The position numbers and the translations under genes were made by a program. A stretch of DNA of 64,000 nt, from NCBI GenBank assembly GCA_902788205.1, contig CADAJJ010000010.1:1-64000 (forward strand), read 5' to 3'. The stretch's first letter is position 1; the number at the start of each line of letters is the position of its first letter. The notes under the pieces are model-generated. The model saw only the letters and a list, made by a program, of their open reading frames with translations, was not told the origin of the DNA and made no database searches. This document shows, piece after piece, positions 15,908 through 25,381 of the stretch. The DNA is from RUG023 sp900315435. GTDB taxonomy: Bacteria > Spirochaetota > Spirochaetia > Sphaerochaetales > Sphaerochaetaceae.

Positions 15908-17131
15908 TCATACCCGCTCGAGCAGGTTCTCGACAGTCAGCTCCCCGAGGCTCTCCACCCCGTCGTCGCGCACCGCCCTCGCCACCGCTTCGCCCGCCGT
16001 ATCCTTGTCGTCAGGCCCCAAGGTGCCGAGCCCGTACAACGCGTTGGCCAGCTGGTAAATCCGTAAATCTCCCAACGGCCGCGCCACCGTATAGCGTTTC
16101 TTGTTCGCCGCGACCGGCTGGATGAACCGTAGGGATTCCAGCAGGTCGAGGAATCCATACAGCCGGTATCCGGGAATCGCCAGCCGCTCCACCATCTCCG
16201 CCGTCGAGGTGCCTCCCTTTCCATCACGGAAATTGGCGCCGATCAGCATCATGATGTTGATGCCATCCGACAGTTGCAGGGCAGGACTCTCGGGAAGACC
16301 ATGAAATTCCTGCTCGTCAGGCCGGAACTGGTGCACGTAGGCGAACTCGACCGCCCAGAGCCCGATCATCCAGAGCACGTAGACACGGAACAGAATCAGG
16401 AAGACCGCAGCCAGGGAGCCGTAGAGGACCGAGTATCGGGTCACCATGCTGGTCAGGCCGCCCAGGACCATGTTGGAGACAAAGAAGCCGATGGCAGCAT
16501 AGAAAGCGGCCAGCATGGCGGAGCGGAAGCGTACCTTGGTGCTTGGGACGAAGGAGATGGTCAGGTACATGCCGAGGCACAAAAGTCCGAAGCGGAAGCA
16601 GCCGGTAGTCATCTTCATGCCGAACAGGCTCTCCAGACCGAGCAGTCTGCCGTACCAGAGCATCTTTCCCTGCAGGGAAAGGTAGACGCCCCCAAAGACC
16701 AGGGAAAAGGCGATGAAGAGGAAGATGCCGGCAAAGCGGTTGACGAGCGTGCGGCGCATCGAGGTATGGTAGATGCGGTTGATCTCCGTCCAGACCTTGT
16801 TCAGCAGCAGGGTCATGGTCCATAAGAAGGAAAGCAGGCCGATCACCCCAAGGCTCAAGGCGTTGCGGCTGTTGGTCCCGATCCACTCGACAAACTGGGC
16901 GGCGATCTCCGCCCCGAAGGTGTCGGTCAAGAACCGCCCGAACGAGGACATGAAGACATTGAGCACCCCGAACGCCCCGAAAAAAGCGGAATAGAAGGCA
17001 AATGCCGGCACCAGGGCCATCAACGTCGAATAGGTCAGGCTGCTGGCGGTGGAAAAGATATTCTCGCGCATGCCGTTCTGGTAGGCGAGGACCAGCAGGT
17101 TCACATGCCTGTTTTGCTTCAGTTGCCGCAT
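15908..17131 (-). CDS. YihY/BrkB-family inner-membrane protein with C-terminal winged-helix domain
   Basis: A 407-residue protein. The first about 280 residues form six membrane segments with family features (FSTASSLTYSTLMALVPAFA). The C-terminal about 120 residues look like a small helical winged-helix domain, as in many YihY proteins once called RNase BN. Its molecular function is unknown. The ATG at 17131 overlaps the hydrolase stop as TGATG. Confidence 0.85.
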   Translation of the reverse strand: MRQLKQNRHVNLLVLAYQNGMRENIFSTASSLTYSTLMALVPAFAFYSAFFGAFGVLNVFMSSFGRFLTDTFGAEIAAQFVEWIGTNSRNALSLGVIGLLSFLWTMTLLLNKVWTEINRIYHTSMRRTLVNRFAGIFLFIAFSLVFGGVYLSLQGKMLWYGRLLGLESLFGMKMTTGCFRFGLLCLGMYLTISFVPSTKVRFRSAMLAAFYAAIGFFVSNMVLGGLTSMVTRYSVLYGSLAAVFLILFRVYVLWMIGLWAVEFAYVHQFRPDEQEFHGLPESPALQLSDGINIMMLIGANFRDGKGGTSTAEMVERLAIPGYRLYGFLDLLESLRFIQPVAANKKRYTVARPLGDLRIYQLANALYGLGTLGPDDKDTAGEAVARAVRDDGVESLGELTVENLLERV

Positions 17132-18066
17132 CACTGTCGGTCTTCCATCCAATCCAACAGGAACCGGTAGGTCTCCTCCCGGTCCGTCTCGTTCAGCAAC
17201 TCGTGGCGAGCGCCCTCCACCAGGTGCAGGGTCAGGTCGCCAATTCCAGCCTCGTGGTAGAGGTCATAGACCTTCCGCACTCCCTTCGACCAGCCGCCGA
17301 CCGGGTCCTCGCTGCCGCTGATCAGGAGAATCGGCAGGTCGTCGGGCAGCTTTTCGGCGTTGGCAGGGTCGTTCGCATAGGCAAGACCGGTGAGCAAGTC
17401 ACGGAAAAAGCTGGTCGTGCAGGTAAAGCCGCACTGGGGGTCGTGCTCGTAACGGTCGACCATCTTCTCGTCCCGGGAAAGCCAGTCGCTTCCGGTACGC
17501 GGGTCAGGTATATGTTTCAGGTAGAAGGCAAAGGAAAGCTTTTCCAACATCGCATCCGGAGTCCTTGCTCCAAGTTTCCTGACATGGCGTTTGGCAAGCC
17601 AGAGACCAAATTTGCCCGCCATGCCCTGCGAGCAGCCGGTACCCATGGCGATGACGCCGCTGAACAGGTCGGCATGGCCTACCATGACGCTGCGGGCCAA
17701 GAAAGATCCCATGCTGTGCCCGAGCAGGAAAAAAGGAAGCTCATCCGACTGCTCGTCCATGATGATCTGGTCCAGCATGCTGCAGTCGTCCATGATCCGC
17801 TTCCATCCATCCTGCTCCGCGAAGAATCCGTAGGGCATGTGGTTGCGTTCGGCCGTCATGCCGTGGCCACGGTGGTCCTGGGCATAGACGATATAGCCAC
17901 AGCTGGTCAGAAAAGTCGCGAACTCCTCGTACCTGCCGCTGTGCTCGGCCATGCCGTGGAGGATGTGGATGATTCCGACGAGCTTGTCATCAGCTTCAGG
18001 CTTCCAGACCCGGTAATAGATCTGCAAACCGTCATCGGCCTTGAAGGAATGGATCTCGCTTGCCAT
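17131..18066 (-). CDS. Alpha/beta hydrolase, monoacylglycerol-lipase/lysophospholipase-like
   Basis: A 311-residue serine hydrolase with oxyanion motif HILHGMAEH, nucleophile elbow LLGHSMGSF, acid in SGSEDPVG and a histidine in GARHELLNE. No signal peptide, so it should act in the cytoplasm on monoacylglycerols or lysophospholipids. The start at 18066 has a GAGGAGC ribosome site and gives the family N-terminus; a much longer frame upstream overlaps the YfcE-like gene and is not credible. Confidence 0.9.
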   Translation of the reverse strand: MASEIHSFKADDGLQIYYRVWKPEADDKLVGIIHILHGMAEHSGRYEEFATFLTSCGYIVYAQDHRGHGMTAERNHMPYGFFAEQDGWKRIMDDCSMLDQIIMDEQSDELPFFLLGHSMGSFLARSVMVGHADLFSGVIAMGTGCSQGMAGKFGLWLAKRHVRKLGARTPDAMLEKLSFAFYLKHIPDPRTGSDWLSRDEKMVDRYEHDPQCGFTCTTSFFRDLLTGLAYANDPANAEKLPDDLPILLISGSEDPVGGWSKGVRKVYDLYHEAGIGDLTLHLVEGARHELLNETDREETYRFLLDWMEDRQ

Positions 18067-18168
18067 ACGGTGCTCCTCGCATGCTTGCATCGTATCCGAA
18101 ACGCCAGCGTCCCTCAACACCTCACGCCGGCTTTTCTCTTTACCGGCTCTGTGGTAGGCTTGCCCGGT

Positions 18169-18696
18169 ATGGAAGGATATCTGGTCGCGAGCGACATCCA
18201 TGGAGATCGGGAGGCCTTCGAGCGGCTTCAGAAACTGCTCGTCGAGCATCACCTGCAAGCAATGCTGGTCTGCGGAGACCTGCAACCAGAGCATCTCGGT
18301 CCGACGCTCATCGGTACGGCGGAGATGACCTTGGTCAGGGGGAACTGCGACAGTTCCTACGGCTTCCAGAGCATCGGGAAACCGTTTCCCCCGTCGGTGC
18401 AGCGCATCCCCTGGCATGGCCGGACCATCGTCATGACCCACGGTGACCGCTGGCCGAGTCCCTACGGGCTTTCCATGCGCGAAGGGGATTTGTTCCTGTT
18501 CGGGCACATCCATGTCCCCAGGCTGTATGTGGACGGCAACGGAATCATCATCCTCAATCCGGGATCGGCTTCCTACCCACGGGGTGGCAGCGCCGCATCC
18601 TATGCCATGCTCACCCCCACCAGGATCGAAATCAGGTCGCTGTGGAAGGATACCGTCCTTCAGGCGTTGGAGACCGAAGACCGGAGCGCGCGGTAG
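18169..18696 (+). CDS. YfcE/MJ0936-type metallophosphoesterase
   Basis: A 175-residue phosphodiesterase of the calcineurin-like family. Metal-binding motifs appear in order: ASDIHGD, VCGDLQ, VRGNCD, MTHGDR and FGHIHVP. E. coli YfcE hydrolyses model phosphodiesters; the natural substrate is unknown. It diverges from the alpha/beta hydrolase gene. The 3' end overlaps the AOR-like gene by 37 bp in convergent orientation. Confidence 0.9.
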   Translation: MEGYLVASDIHGDREAFERLQKLLVEHHLQAMLVCGDLQPEHLGPTLIGTAEMTLVRGNCDSSYGFQSIGKPFPPSVQRIPWHGRTIVMTHGDRWPSPYGLSMREGDLFLFGHIHVPRLYVDGNGIIILNPGSASYPRGGSAASYAMLTPTRIEIRSLWKDTVLQALETEDRSAR

Positions 18697-20231
18697 ACCT
18701 CGATCAGGCGGCTCGTCCGCACCAGGTTCCGTCCGGGATCCCCGTACATCACCCCGGTGACGAAACAGTCGGGAATCCGTCCCCCGCGTGAACGGCCGAG
18801 CCTGGCGTCCAGGCGGTCCTGCATCCGCATCGCCTCATGGCCCAGCTCAAGCACCGCGTCCTCGGTGAAAAGGTGACCCTCCCCGTCGGTGGCGAGCCTC
18901 GCCAGCATCCCCATCGGCCGGATATGGCGGTCGGCGCAGACCAGGCCATGAAACGTCTTGGGAAGGCCGAGCGTCTCCATGACCATCCGGATTTCCGCCC
19001 CCCTCAGCGCCATCCGCGCCAGAGCGAGGTTGTCGCCCCTTAGATAGGCGTTCCCACCGGATCCGAGCAACTCCTCGAAGAGAATCGTGTCGTCCCCCGA
19101 GCATGCCAGCGCCGCCTGCGCCGGCAACACCCGGAGATCCAGTGGCGGCAGTTCCAGGGCTCCGATCCGGTAGGATGCCAAAGTCGGGCTCTCCATCACC
19201 GCGCTGTAACGGGACTGGGCCATGCCGAAGCTGCGTACCACCTCGACCAGTTCCGGCCCGTCGGCAAGCTGGTCCTGCCGGGCGGCAAGCAGGGCGATAC
19301 CGCTGGAAACAGGGTCCACCCCCACCTCGTCGCACATACGTACCAGCACGGAAATGTGCTCGGGGTTGAAGAGTCCGAGGTTCGGGCCGAGGGCAAGGTA
19401 GTCCAGCCACCGGTCCCGGATGTTTTCCAGAGCCCAGAGCCTGCCATCGGTGAAATCGTTGAAGCCGTGCAGGGCGATCCACCCCCGCTCCCTGCCGATG
19501 GCAATCAGCGAGCGCTGGCCCTGTCGGGCGACGGCCGCACGGTATTCTTCCAGAAGCATGCCCATGTCGGTCACGTCGTAGCTGATCCGTTCGTGGAATG
19601 GTCCCCTGAGCGCGAGCACTTTCAGGTTCTTGTGGGCGAAGGAAAGCCCCAGCCCCCCGCGACCGACATTCTCTCCGTCGCAGAGAAGGCTGGCGAAGCG
19701 GTTGCCCCGCTCGGCCGCCGGGCCGATGGCGGCGATGTGCCAGCCGGCGTAGTGGTTCTGCAAGGCGCCGCAAGGCTGGTCATGGAGCTCCTCCTCGACC
19801 GAAAAGGCCACACGGCTCCCGTCGATGACCAGGCAGGATGTGCGCCGCTGGCGTCCCAAGAGGACGATGGCGCAAAGGCCCAAGGAACAGAGGCCGCTAC
19901 CGAAGGGACCCTCGCCGAAGGCACATTCCACCATGCCGGTCACCGGGCTTTTGGTGACGACCACATAGCCGCGGGCGAAGGAAAGGTCCAGGTCGCTGAG
20001 CCCTCCCGGGGCAAGCACGATCGGGTTCCCCTCGTCAAAAAGGCTGTTCTGTTGTTTCCGGTAATCGGCGTACTTGTCCCAGAGCCACATGGCAAGCAAC
20101 CTCCCGCCGACCAAAGAGCGCCCGGTTTCCGGATCGAGCGGGCAAAACTCCACCCGCTCGTGATCAAGGTCGACCACGAGGTATCTTCTCGACCGATAGG
20201 GAAATCCCTCGAACGTTACTGAACCCGCCAT
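18660..20231 (-). CDS. Aldehyde:ferredoxin-oxidoreductase-like protein lacking the Fe-S cysteine motif
   Basis: A 523-residue homologue of the AOR family (tungsten/molybdopterin aldehyde oxidoreductases, usually about 600 residues). Recognisable blocks are VDLDHERVE, VGGRLLAMWLW, VVTKSPVTGM, GRGGLGLSFAHKNLKVLALRG and LGPNLGL...CDEVGVDPVSSG. Between the last two blocks, where active enzymes have CxxCxxxC for a [4Fe-4S] cluster, there is no cysteine. Electron transfer to ferredoxin by the usual route seems impossible. It diverges from the nucleoside kinase gene with overlapping -35 boxes. Confidence 0.75.
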   Translation of the reverse strand: MAGSVTFEGFPYRSRRYLVVDLDHERVEFCPLDPETGRSLVGGRLLAMWLWDKYADYRKQQNSLFDEGNPIVLAPGGLSDLDLSFARGYVVVTKSPVTGMVECAFGEGPFGSGLCSLGLCAIVLLGRQRRTSCLVIDGSRVAFSVEEELHDQPCGALQNHYAGWHIAAIGPAAERGNRFASLLCDGENVGRGGLGLSFAHKNLKVLALRGPFHERISYDVTDMGMLLEEYRAAVARQGQRSLIAIGRERGWIALHGFNDFTDGRLWALENIRDRWLDYLALGPNLGLFNPEHISVLVRMCDEVGVDPVSSGIALLAARQDQLADGPELVEVVRSFGMAQSRYSAVMESPTLASYRIGALELPPLDLRVLPAQAALACSGDDTILFEELLGSGGNAYLRGDNLALARMALRGAEIRMVMETLGLPKTFHGLVCADRHIRPMGMLARLATDGEGHLFTEDAVLELGHEAMRMQDRLDARLGRSRGGRIPDCFVTGVMYGDPGRNLVRTSRLIEVYRALRSSVSNA

Positions 20232-20242
20232 GTGCTACTGAA

Positions 20243-20271
20243 AATCTACCTGTCCCAAAAGAAGGTGTCAA
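20243..20271 (-). promoter_or_regulatory. Promoter of the AOR-like gene, -10 box 11 nt from ATG
   Basis: Minus strand: TTGACA (20266-20271), 17-bp spacer, TAGATT (20243-20248). Only 11 nt separate the -10 box from the ATG at 20231, leaving a leader of about 4-5 nt. The -35 box overlaps that of the divergent nucleoside kinase. Confidence 0.6.
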
Positions 20272-20293
20272 CGTCTCGAACTTGCGGTATCAT
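20265..20293 (+). promoter_or_regulatory. Promoter of the nucleoside kinase gene, -10 box 6 nt from ATG
   Basis: Plus strand: GTGTCA (20265-20270), 17-bp spacer, TATCAT (20288-20293), then six bases and ATG at 20300. No Shine-Dalgarno fits, so the message is predicted to be leaderless. Confidence 0.5.
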
Positions 20294-20299
20294 GGGCAC

Positions 20300-21979
20300 A
20301 TGCAGACTATTCGTATCACCTATCGGCAAACCGTATTGGAGGTGGTCTCCGGAACCACAATCCGTGAGGCCCTGTGCCGTTTCGGACTGAAGGATGAGAT
20401 GAGCGACTCCTATCAGGAGAACCCGATCATCGCGGCCCTTGTCAACTCGACTCCCCGCAACCTGGAAAGCCCCTTGCTGTTCCGGGCAACGCTGGAACCC
20501 ATCAGGCTCTTCTCCGACCTGGGCAAGGTCTGTTACCGCCAGAGCCTCTGCTTCCTCCTGGCGGCGGCAGCCCAGAAGGCGATTCCCGACCGCCGTCTCG
20601 AAATCGGCTATGCCCTGGGAGACGGGTACTACTTCACCTTCACCGACAACCTGGTCGTCTCCGGCGAGACGGTCGAGAAACTGCGGAACGCCATGCAGGC
20701 GCTTGTCGACGACAATCTTCCCATCCGCCCCGAGGTGCTCAGTCTGGGAGAGGCCATCGAGTGGTTCGGTGGACATCATGGAGAGGAGACCGTATCCCTT
20801 CTGGAGTCGTTGAACCCAGCCAGCATCGAAGTCTACACCATGGGGAACTTCCATGATGTGGTATACAACGTGCCAGTCCCCAAGAGCGGACTCGTCACCG
20901 TCTGGGAGCTGAGGCAGTACAAGCTGAACGGCATCCTGCTCCGCTATCCCAGGTCCTTCGACTTCACCCGGCTGGACACCTATAGGGACAACCCCTTGCT
21001 CTTCGAGGCTCTGAAGAAGGACAAGCTGCAACGTCCAATCCTGAAAGTCAACGCGATCGGAGACCTTTCCCGTTTCAGCGAGGAGGACAAGCTGGTTCCC
21101 TACATCCGCCTGTGCGAGGCCTATCAGGCCAAGCATATCAACGAGATCGCCGAGAGCATCGCCCAGAGGTCAACCACCCGCATCGTCTTCATCTGCGGCC
21201 CATCCTCGTCGGGCAAGACCACGTTCAGCTACAAGCTCTGCACCCAGCTGGAGGTGCGTGGACGCAAGGCGATCCAGCTCAGCCTGGACAACTACTACCT
21301 GCCACCCGACCAGTGCCCGAAGGACAAGGACGGAAAGCCGAACTTCGAGGTACTCGAGGCGCTGAACCTTCCCCTGCTCCAGCAGAACCTGAAGGACCTG
21401 GCGGCAGGCAATCCGGTCCGGCTCCCCACCTACAACTTTCAGACAAAGAAGACCACCTTCGGGGAGCCGGTGGTACAGGACGAGCGGACCATCCTGGTGG
21501 CCGAGGGCATCCATGCGATGAACCCGAAGCTCAGCAGCGGCATCGACCCCGAACTGGTCTACCGGATCTACATCTCCGCCTTCACCCAAGTCAACATCAC
21601 CGACCACAACCGGATCAGCACCACGGACAACCGGATCATCCGCAGGATTGTCCGTGACCACCGCACCAGGAACTCCAGCGCCGAGGAGACGCTGGGGATG
21701 ATGAAGAGCGTGCAGACGGGGGAGAACCTGTACATCTTCCCCTTCCAGAACAATGCCGACGTGATGCTCAACAGCGCGCTTGACTACGAGCTTGCCGTCC
21801 TCTCGCCTCTGGCCATTCCGCTCCTGCGCAGAGTAAAGCCTGAAACCGGGGAAATGTACGTGACCGCACGCAGATTATTGCGCTTCCTCACCTACTTCCA
21901 GCCGGTCAGCGACTCGCTGGTGCCTCAGGACTCGTTGCTACGCGAGTTCATCGGCGGAAGCGAGTACAACGTCACATAA
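20300..21979 (+). CDS. Nucleoside kinase with N-terminal ThrRS-like domains (uridine kinase family)
   Basis: A 559-residue cytoplasmic enzyme. The N-terminal about 60 residues are TGS-like and are followed by a domain like the threonyl-tRNA-synthetase second additional domain (EIGYALGDGYYFTF). The C-terminal half is a phosphoribulokinase/uridine kinase with Walker A GPSSSGKTT, SLDNYY and VAEGIHAMNP. This fusion is known in spirochaetes, Thermotoga and some Firmicutes and is annotated as nucleoside (uridine/cytidine) kinase. A TTG 18 nt upstream could be a start, but the ATG at 20300 fits the family. Confidence 0.88.
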   Translation: MQTIRITYRQTVLEVVSGTTIREALCRFGLKDEMSDSYQENPIIAALVNSTPRNLESPLLFRATLEPIRLFSDLGKVCYRQSLCFLLAAAAQKAIPDRRLEIGYALGDGYYFTFTDNLVVSGETVEKLRNAMQALVDDNLPIRPEVLSLGEAIEWFGGHHGEETVSLLESLNPASIEVYTMGNFHDVVYNVPVPKSGLVTVWELRQYKLNGILLRYPRSFDFTRLDTYRDNPLLFEALKKDKLQRPILKVNAIGDLSRFSEEDKLVPYIRLCEAYQAKHINEIAESIAQRSTTRIVFICGPSSSGKTTFSYKLCTQLEVRGRKAIQLSLDNYYLPPDQCPKDKDGKPNFEVLEALNLPLLQQNLKDLAAGNPVRLPTYNFQTKKTTFGEPVVQDERTILVAEGIHAMNPKLSSGIDPELVYRIYISAFTQVNITDHNRISTTDNRIIRRIVRDHRTRNSSAEETLGMMKSVQTGENLYIFPFQNNADVMLNSALDYELAVLSPLAIPLLRRVKPETGEMYVTARRLLRFLTYFQPVSDSLVPQDSLLREFIGGSEYNVT

Positions 21980-22583
21980 GCAGTCCGAAGCGGAGCCGCA
22001 GACGGTCCAGTCCGCTCCAACGGAAGTCGGAGTGATACCACAAGGCGTCGATGCCAAGCCGGGAAGCGGCATCGACGTTCTCTTTCGTGTCGTCGGTGAA
22101 GACCGTCTCCGCTGGCGAGACTCCCTCCCGATGGAGGATGGCAAGGAAGAACTCGTCGTCAGGTTTCTTGATGTGCAGTTCCTGGGAAAGATAGCAGGCA
22201 TCGAACAGGCTGGTCAGGCCACCGGCGGCATTCATCTTCTCCCAGTGCGGAGCGCAGGTGTTGCTGCCACAGACCACCCGGACGCCGAGCTGCTTCACCC
22301 GTCCGATGAAGGAGAGCATCTGTCCGTCGGCGTAGCAATGGAACTGGTCATACAACGGGTCGGACGACCGGGCTTCGGCGGGAAGGGCGAACTTGTCACA
22401 AATGTGGAGCCACCAGCCCTTGGTGGAAAGCGTCCCCTCCATCAGCGGCGCGTCGCTGGACAGGTAATCGGCGTACAGCTTTTCCTCGTCCAGGTGATAC
22501 AGACGGGCGATACGCCCCAAGGTCTGCCAGTTGTAGATGACCACGCCACCGAGGTCAAAAATCGCGAGTTTGGGTAGTTGCAT
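21972..22583 (-). CDS. HAD-superfamily phosphatase (YihX/haloacid-dehalogenase-like)
   Basis: A 203-residue class I HAD hydrolase with AIFDLGGV as motif I, CGSNT (motif II) and HIKKPDDEFF...TDDTKENV (motifs III-IV). In motif I the second aspartate is replaced by G, as in the YihX/epoxide-hydrolase-N subgroup; YihX releases phosphate from glucose 1-phosphate. The ATG at 22583 follows a -10 box by six bases. The 3' end overlaps the nucleoside kinase by 8 bp. Confidence 0.85.
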   Translation of the reverse strand: MQLPKLAIFDLGGVVIYNWQTLGRIARLYHLDEEKLYADYLSSDAPLMEGTLSTKGWWLHICDKFALPAEARSSDPLYDQFHCYADGQMLSFIGRVKQLGVRVVCGSNTCAPHWEKMNAAGGLTSLFDACYLSQELHIKKPDDEFFLAILHREGVSPAETVFTDDTKENVDAASRLGIDALWYHSDFRWSGLDRLRLRFGLLM

Positions 22584-22589
22584 GTCTCC

Positions 22590-22595
22590 ATCATA
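22590..22595 (-). promoter_or_regulatory. -10 box TATGAT six bases before the HAD gene start
   Basis: TATGAT followed by six bases and ATG repeats the layout seen at the SGNH and nucleoside kinase genes. The -35 region is poor, so an activator or extended -10 may be needed. Confidence 0.4.
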
Positions 22596-22610
22596 CCCAA
22601 ATACGGGAAA

Positions 22611-22637
22611 GGCCTCCACCCCACAAGGATGGCGGCC
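22611..22637 (-). terminator. Probable terminator of nifS-nifU
   Basis: A 10-bp stem with one mismatch (outer GGCC/GGCC, inner CCATCC/GGGTGG) closes a TTGT loop 23 nt after the nifU stop; TTT follows. The U-run is short. Confidence 0.5.
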
Positions 22638-22660
22638 CCCTCAAAAGGCACGAAGTTCAG

Positions 22661-23280
22661 TCAATCCGTGTAACCATAGATATGGCGGTAATCCAGGAAG
22701 AGGTCCTTGACCCGGTTCTTGCACTTGCCGCATCCGGTACCGTAGGAAGTCAACCGCTGCAGGTCTTCCAGCGTCTGGGCCTGCCCGCTCTTGACCAGGT
22801 TCTCGATATCCTGGTCGGTGACGCCCTTGCATTCGCAGACGATCTTGGCGACTGCCTTCTTGAACGGGTTGGGACGATGGTTCTTCTCCAAGTAGTCGTC
22901 AATGGCGGCGCGCAGCGCCTTGTCGCCGAGGACCGAGCAGTGGAACTTGTGCTCCGGCAGTCCGCCAAGCTCGTCCATGATCGCCTGTGGAGTCAGGTGA
23001 TAGGCCTGTTCCAAGCTCATGCCGATGGCCATGTCGCTCATCATGCTGGTGGAGGCGATGGCACTGGCGCACCCATAGGTCAGCCACTTCAGATCGGTGA
23101 TCTTGTCATCCTTGACCTGGATGCCGACCTTCATCTGGTCGCCACAGGCGAGCGAACCAACCTCGCCCTCCCCGTCCGGCTGCCAGTCTGCATCCTTCTC
23201 CTCGTCGTAGAGGTGGTGGGGATTCATGAAATGCTCTTTCACTGTCGGGGTATAGACCCAATCTGCCATAAAACTCTTGC

Positions 23281-23284
<4 letters not shown>
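22661..23284 (-). CDS. nifU: NifU-like Fe-S cluster scaffold with BFD-type [2Fe-2S] domain
   Basis: A 207-residue scaffold receiving sulfur from NifS. The IscU-like N-terminal domain has its three cysteines in GSLACGDQM, YGCASAI and FHCSVLG. The C-terminal bacterioferritin-associated-ferredoxin-like domain has VCECKGVT and GTGCGKCK, four cysteines for a [2Fe-2S] cluster. The C-terminal Nfu domain of full-length NifU is absent. The gene overlaps nifS by 4 bp. With no nif structural genes, it probably serves general Fe-S assembly. Confidence 0.92.
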
Positions 23285-24459
<1,175 letters not shown>

Positions 24460-24483
24460 CTCTTCGTGTCCTCAGCTGACAAC

Positions 24484-24513
24484 AACATACCTATTCATTA
24501 CTAAAATCGTCAA
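24484..24513 (-). promoter_or_regulatory. nifS promoter with -35 box overlapping the surE stop codon
   Basis: Minus strand: TTGACG (24508-24513), 18-bp spacer, TATGTT (24484-24489). The TGA stop of surE lies inside the -35 box. The same hexamers occur at grpE and dnaK. Confidence 0.6.
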
Positions 24514-25322
24514 GTATTGTCAGCGCTTTTCCTGTTCGCTGCCAGAAGCCTCAAGGACTCCTGTCCCGCACCGTCCACCAGGGGCAGCACCCCCAGCGCC
24601 GTCACGGCAATCACCCCTTCCTCCATCCGGTGGAAATCACTTTCCGCCTCGTCGTCCTGCTGGCTGACATTGCCGCCCTGCAGGCGAAGCAGGATGGAGG
24701 ATCCGAACTTTGCCTGGCCATGGTCGAAGATACGGGTCGTCTCCGTCCCGCCCTTCACCACCGCGTCATCATAGAACAGACGGGAAACGCCGCTGACCTT
24801 CCAGGACTTTCCGTCGCTGTGCGGGGGAACGTTGATGTTGATGATACGATGCTTCGTCGCCAGGGGAAGGAACTGCGAAAGATGCTCCGCAAGGAAGTCC
24901 GCCGCCGTCTTGAATGGATACCGGGAAAGGCCTCCGTCCCCCTGGCAAGACAGGGAGAACGCGGGAATCCCGGCCAGCGCGGCCTCGCTGGCTGCTCCCA
25001 CGGTACCCGAATAGAGGATATCGGTGGAGATGTTGTAGCCGTGGTTGATGCCGCTGACCACCACATCGGGAGTGCGGGGGAAAAGCCCCCCGCGCAACGC
25101 GTAGAGGATGCAATCGGCGGGAAACCCGTTCAAGTGCCAGTGGTCGGGGCCATACAAGGTCGCCACCACATCGCGCGAGAGCGTCATGCTGTGGCTGGAA
25201 GCGCTCCTCTGCGAAGAAGGGGCACAGACCCACACCTCATGGCCACGGGAGACAAGCACCTCCTCGAGGACGCGAATGCCCTCGGCCTGGTATCCATCAT
25301 CATTTACCAACAAGATTGTCAT
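24510..25322 (-). CDS. surE: 5'/3'-nucleotidase SurE
   Basis: A 270-residue metal-dependent nucleotidase that dephosphorylates nucleoside 5'- and 3'-monophosphates. LLVNDDGYQAEG at the N-terminus has the metal-binding DD, SQRSASSHSMT the serine ligand, and VVSGINHGYN the asparagine. The ATG at 25322 gives a family-typical N-terminus directly at the first strand; longer frames upstream are not credible. There is no ribosome site, and the -10 box ends 9 nt before the ATG. Confidence 0.93.
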   Translation of the reverse strand: MTILLVNDDGYQAEGIRVLEEVLVSRGHEVWVCAPSSQRSASSHSMTLSRDVVATLYGPDHWHLNGFPADCILYALRGGLFPRTPDVVVSGINHGYNISTDILYSGTVGAASEAALAGIPAFSLSCQGDGGLSRYPFKTAADFLAEHLSQFLPLATKHRIININVPPHSDGKSWKVSGVSRLFYDDAVVKGGTETTRIFDHGQAKFGSSILLRLQGGNVSQQDDEAESDFHRMEEGVIAVTALGVLPLVDGAGQESLRLLAANRKSADNT

Positions 25323-25331
25323 GGCACAGCC

Positions 25332-25361
25332 AATATACTCTATGGGGGTATGCCGTGACAA
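25332..25361 (-). promoter_or_regulatory. surE promoter, -10 box 9 nt from ATG
   Basis: Minus strand: TTGTCA (25356-25361), 18-bp spacer, TATATT (25332-25337). The predicted transcription start is 2-4 nt before ATG at 25322, so the mRNA should be practically leaderless. Confidence 0.55.
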
Positions 25362-25381
25362 GAGAGGAAACGCCCGATGTC

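Noticed and set aside
18132..18160. Leaderless promoter for the YfcE-like gene
   Set aside because: TAGGCT lies 8 nt before the ATG, but the -35 region (TTTTCT) is poor, so it was not counted with the others.
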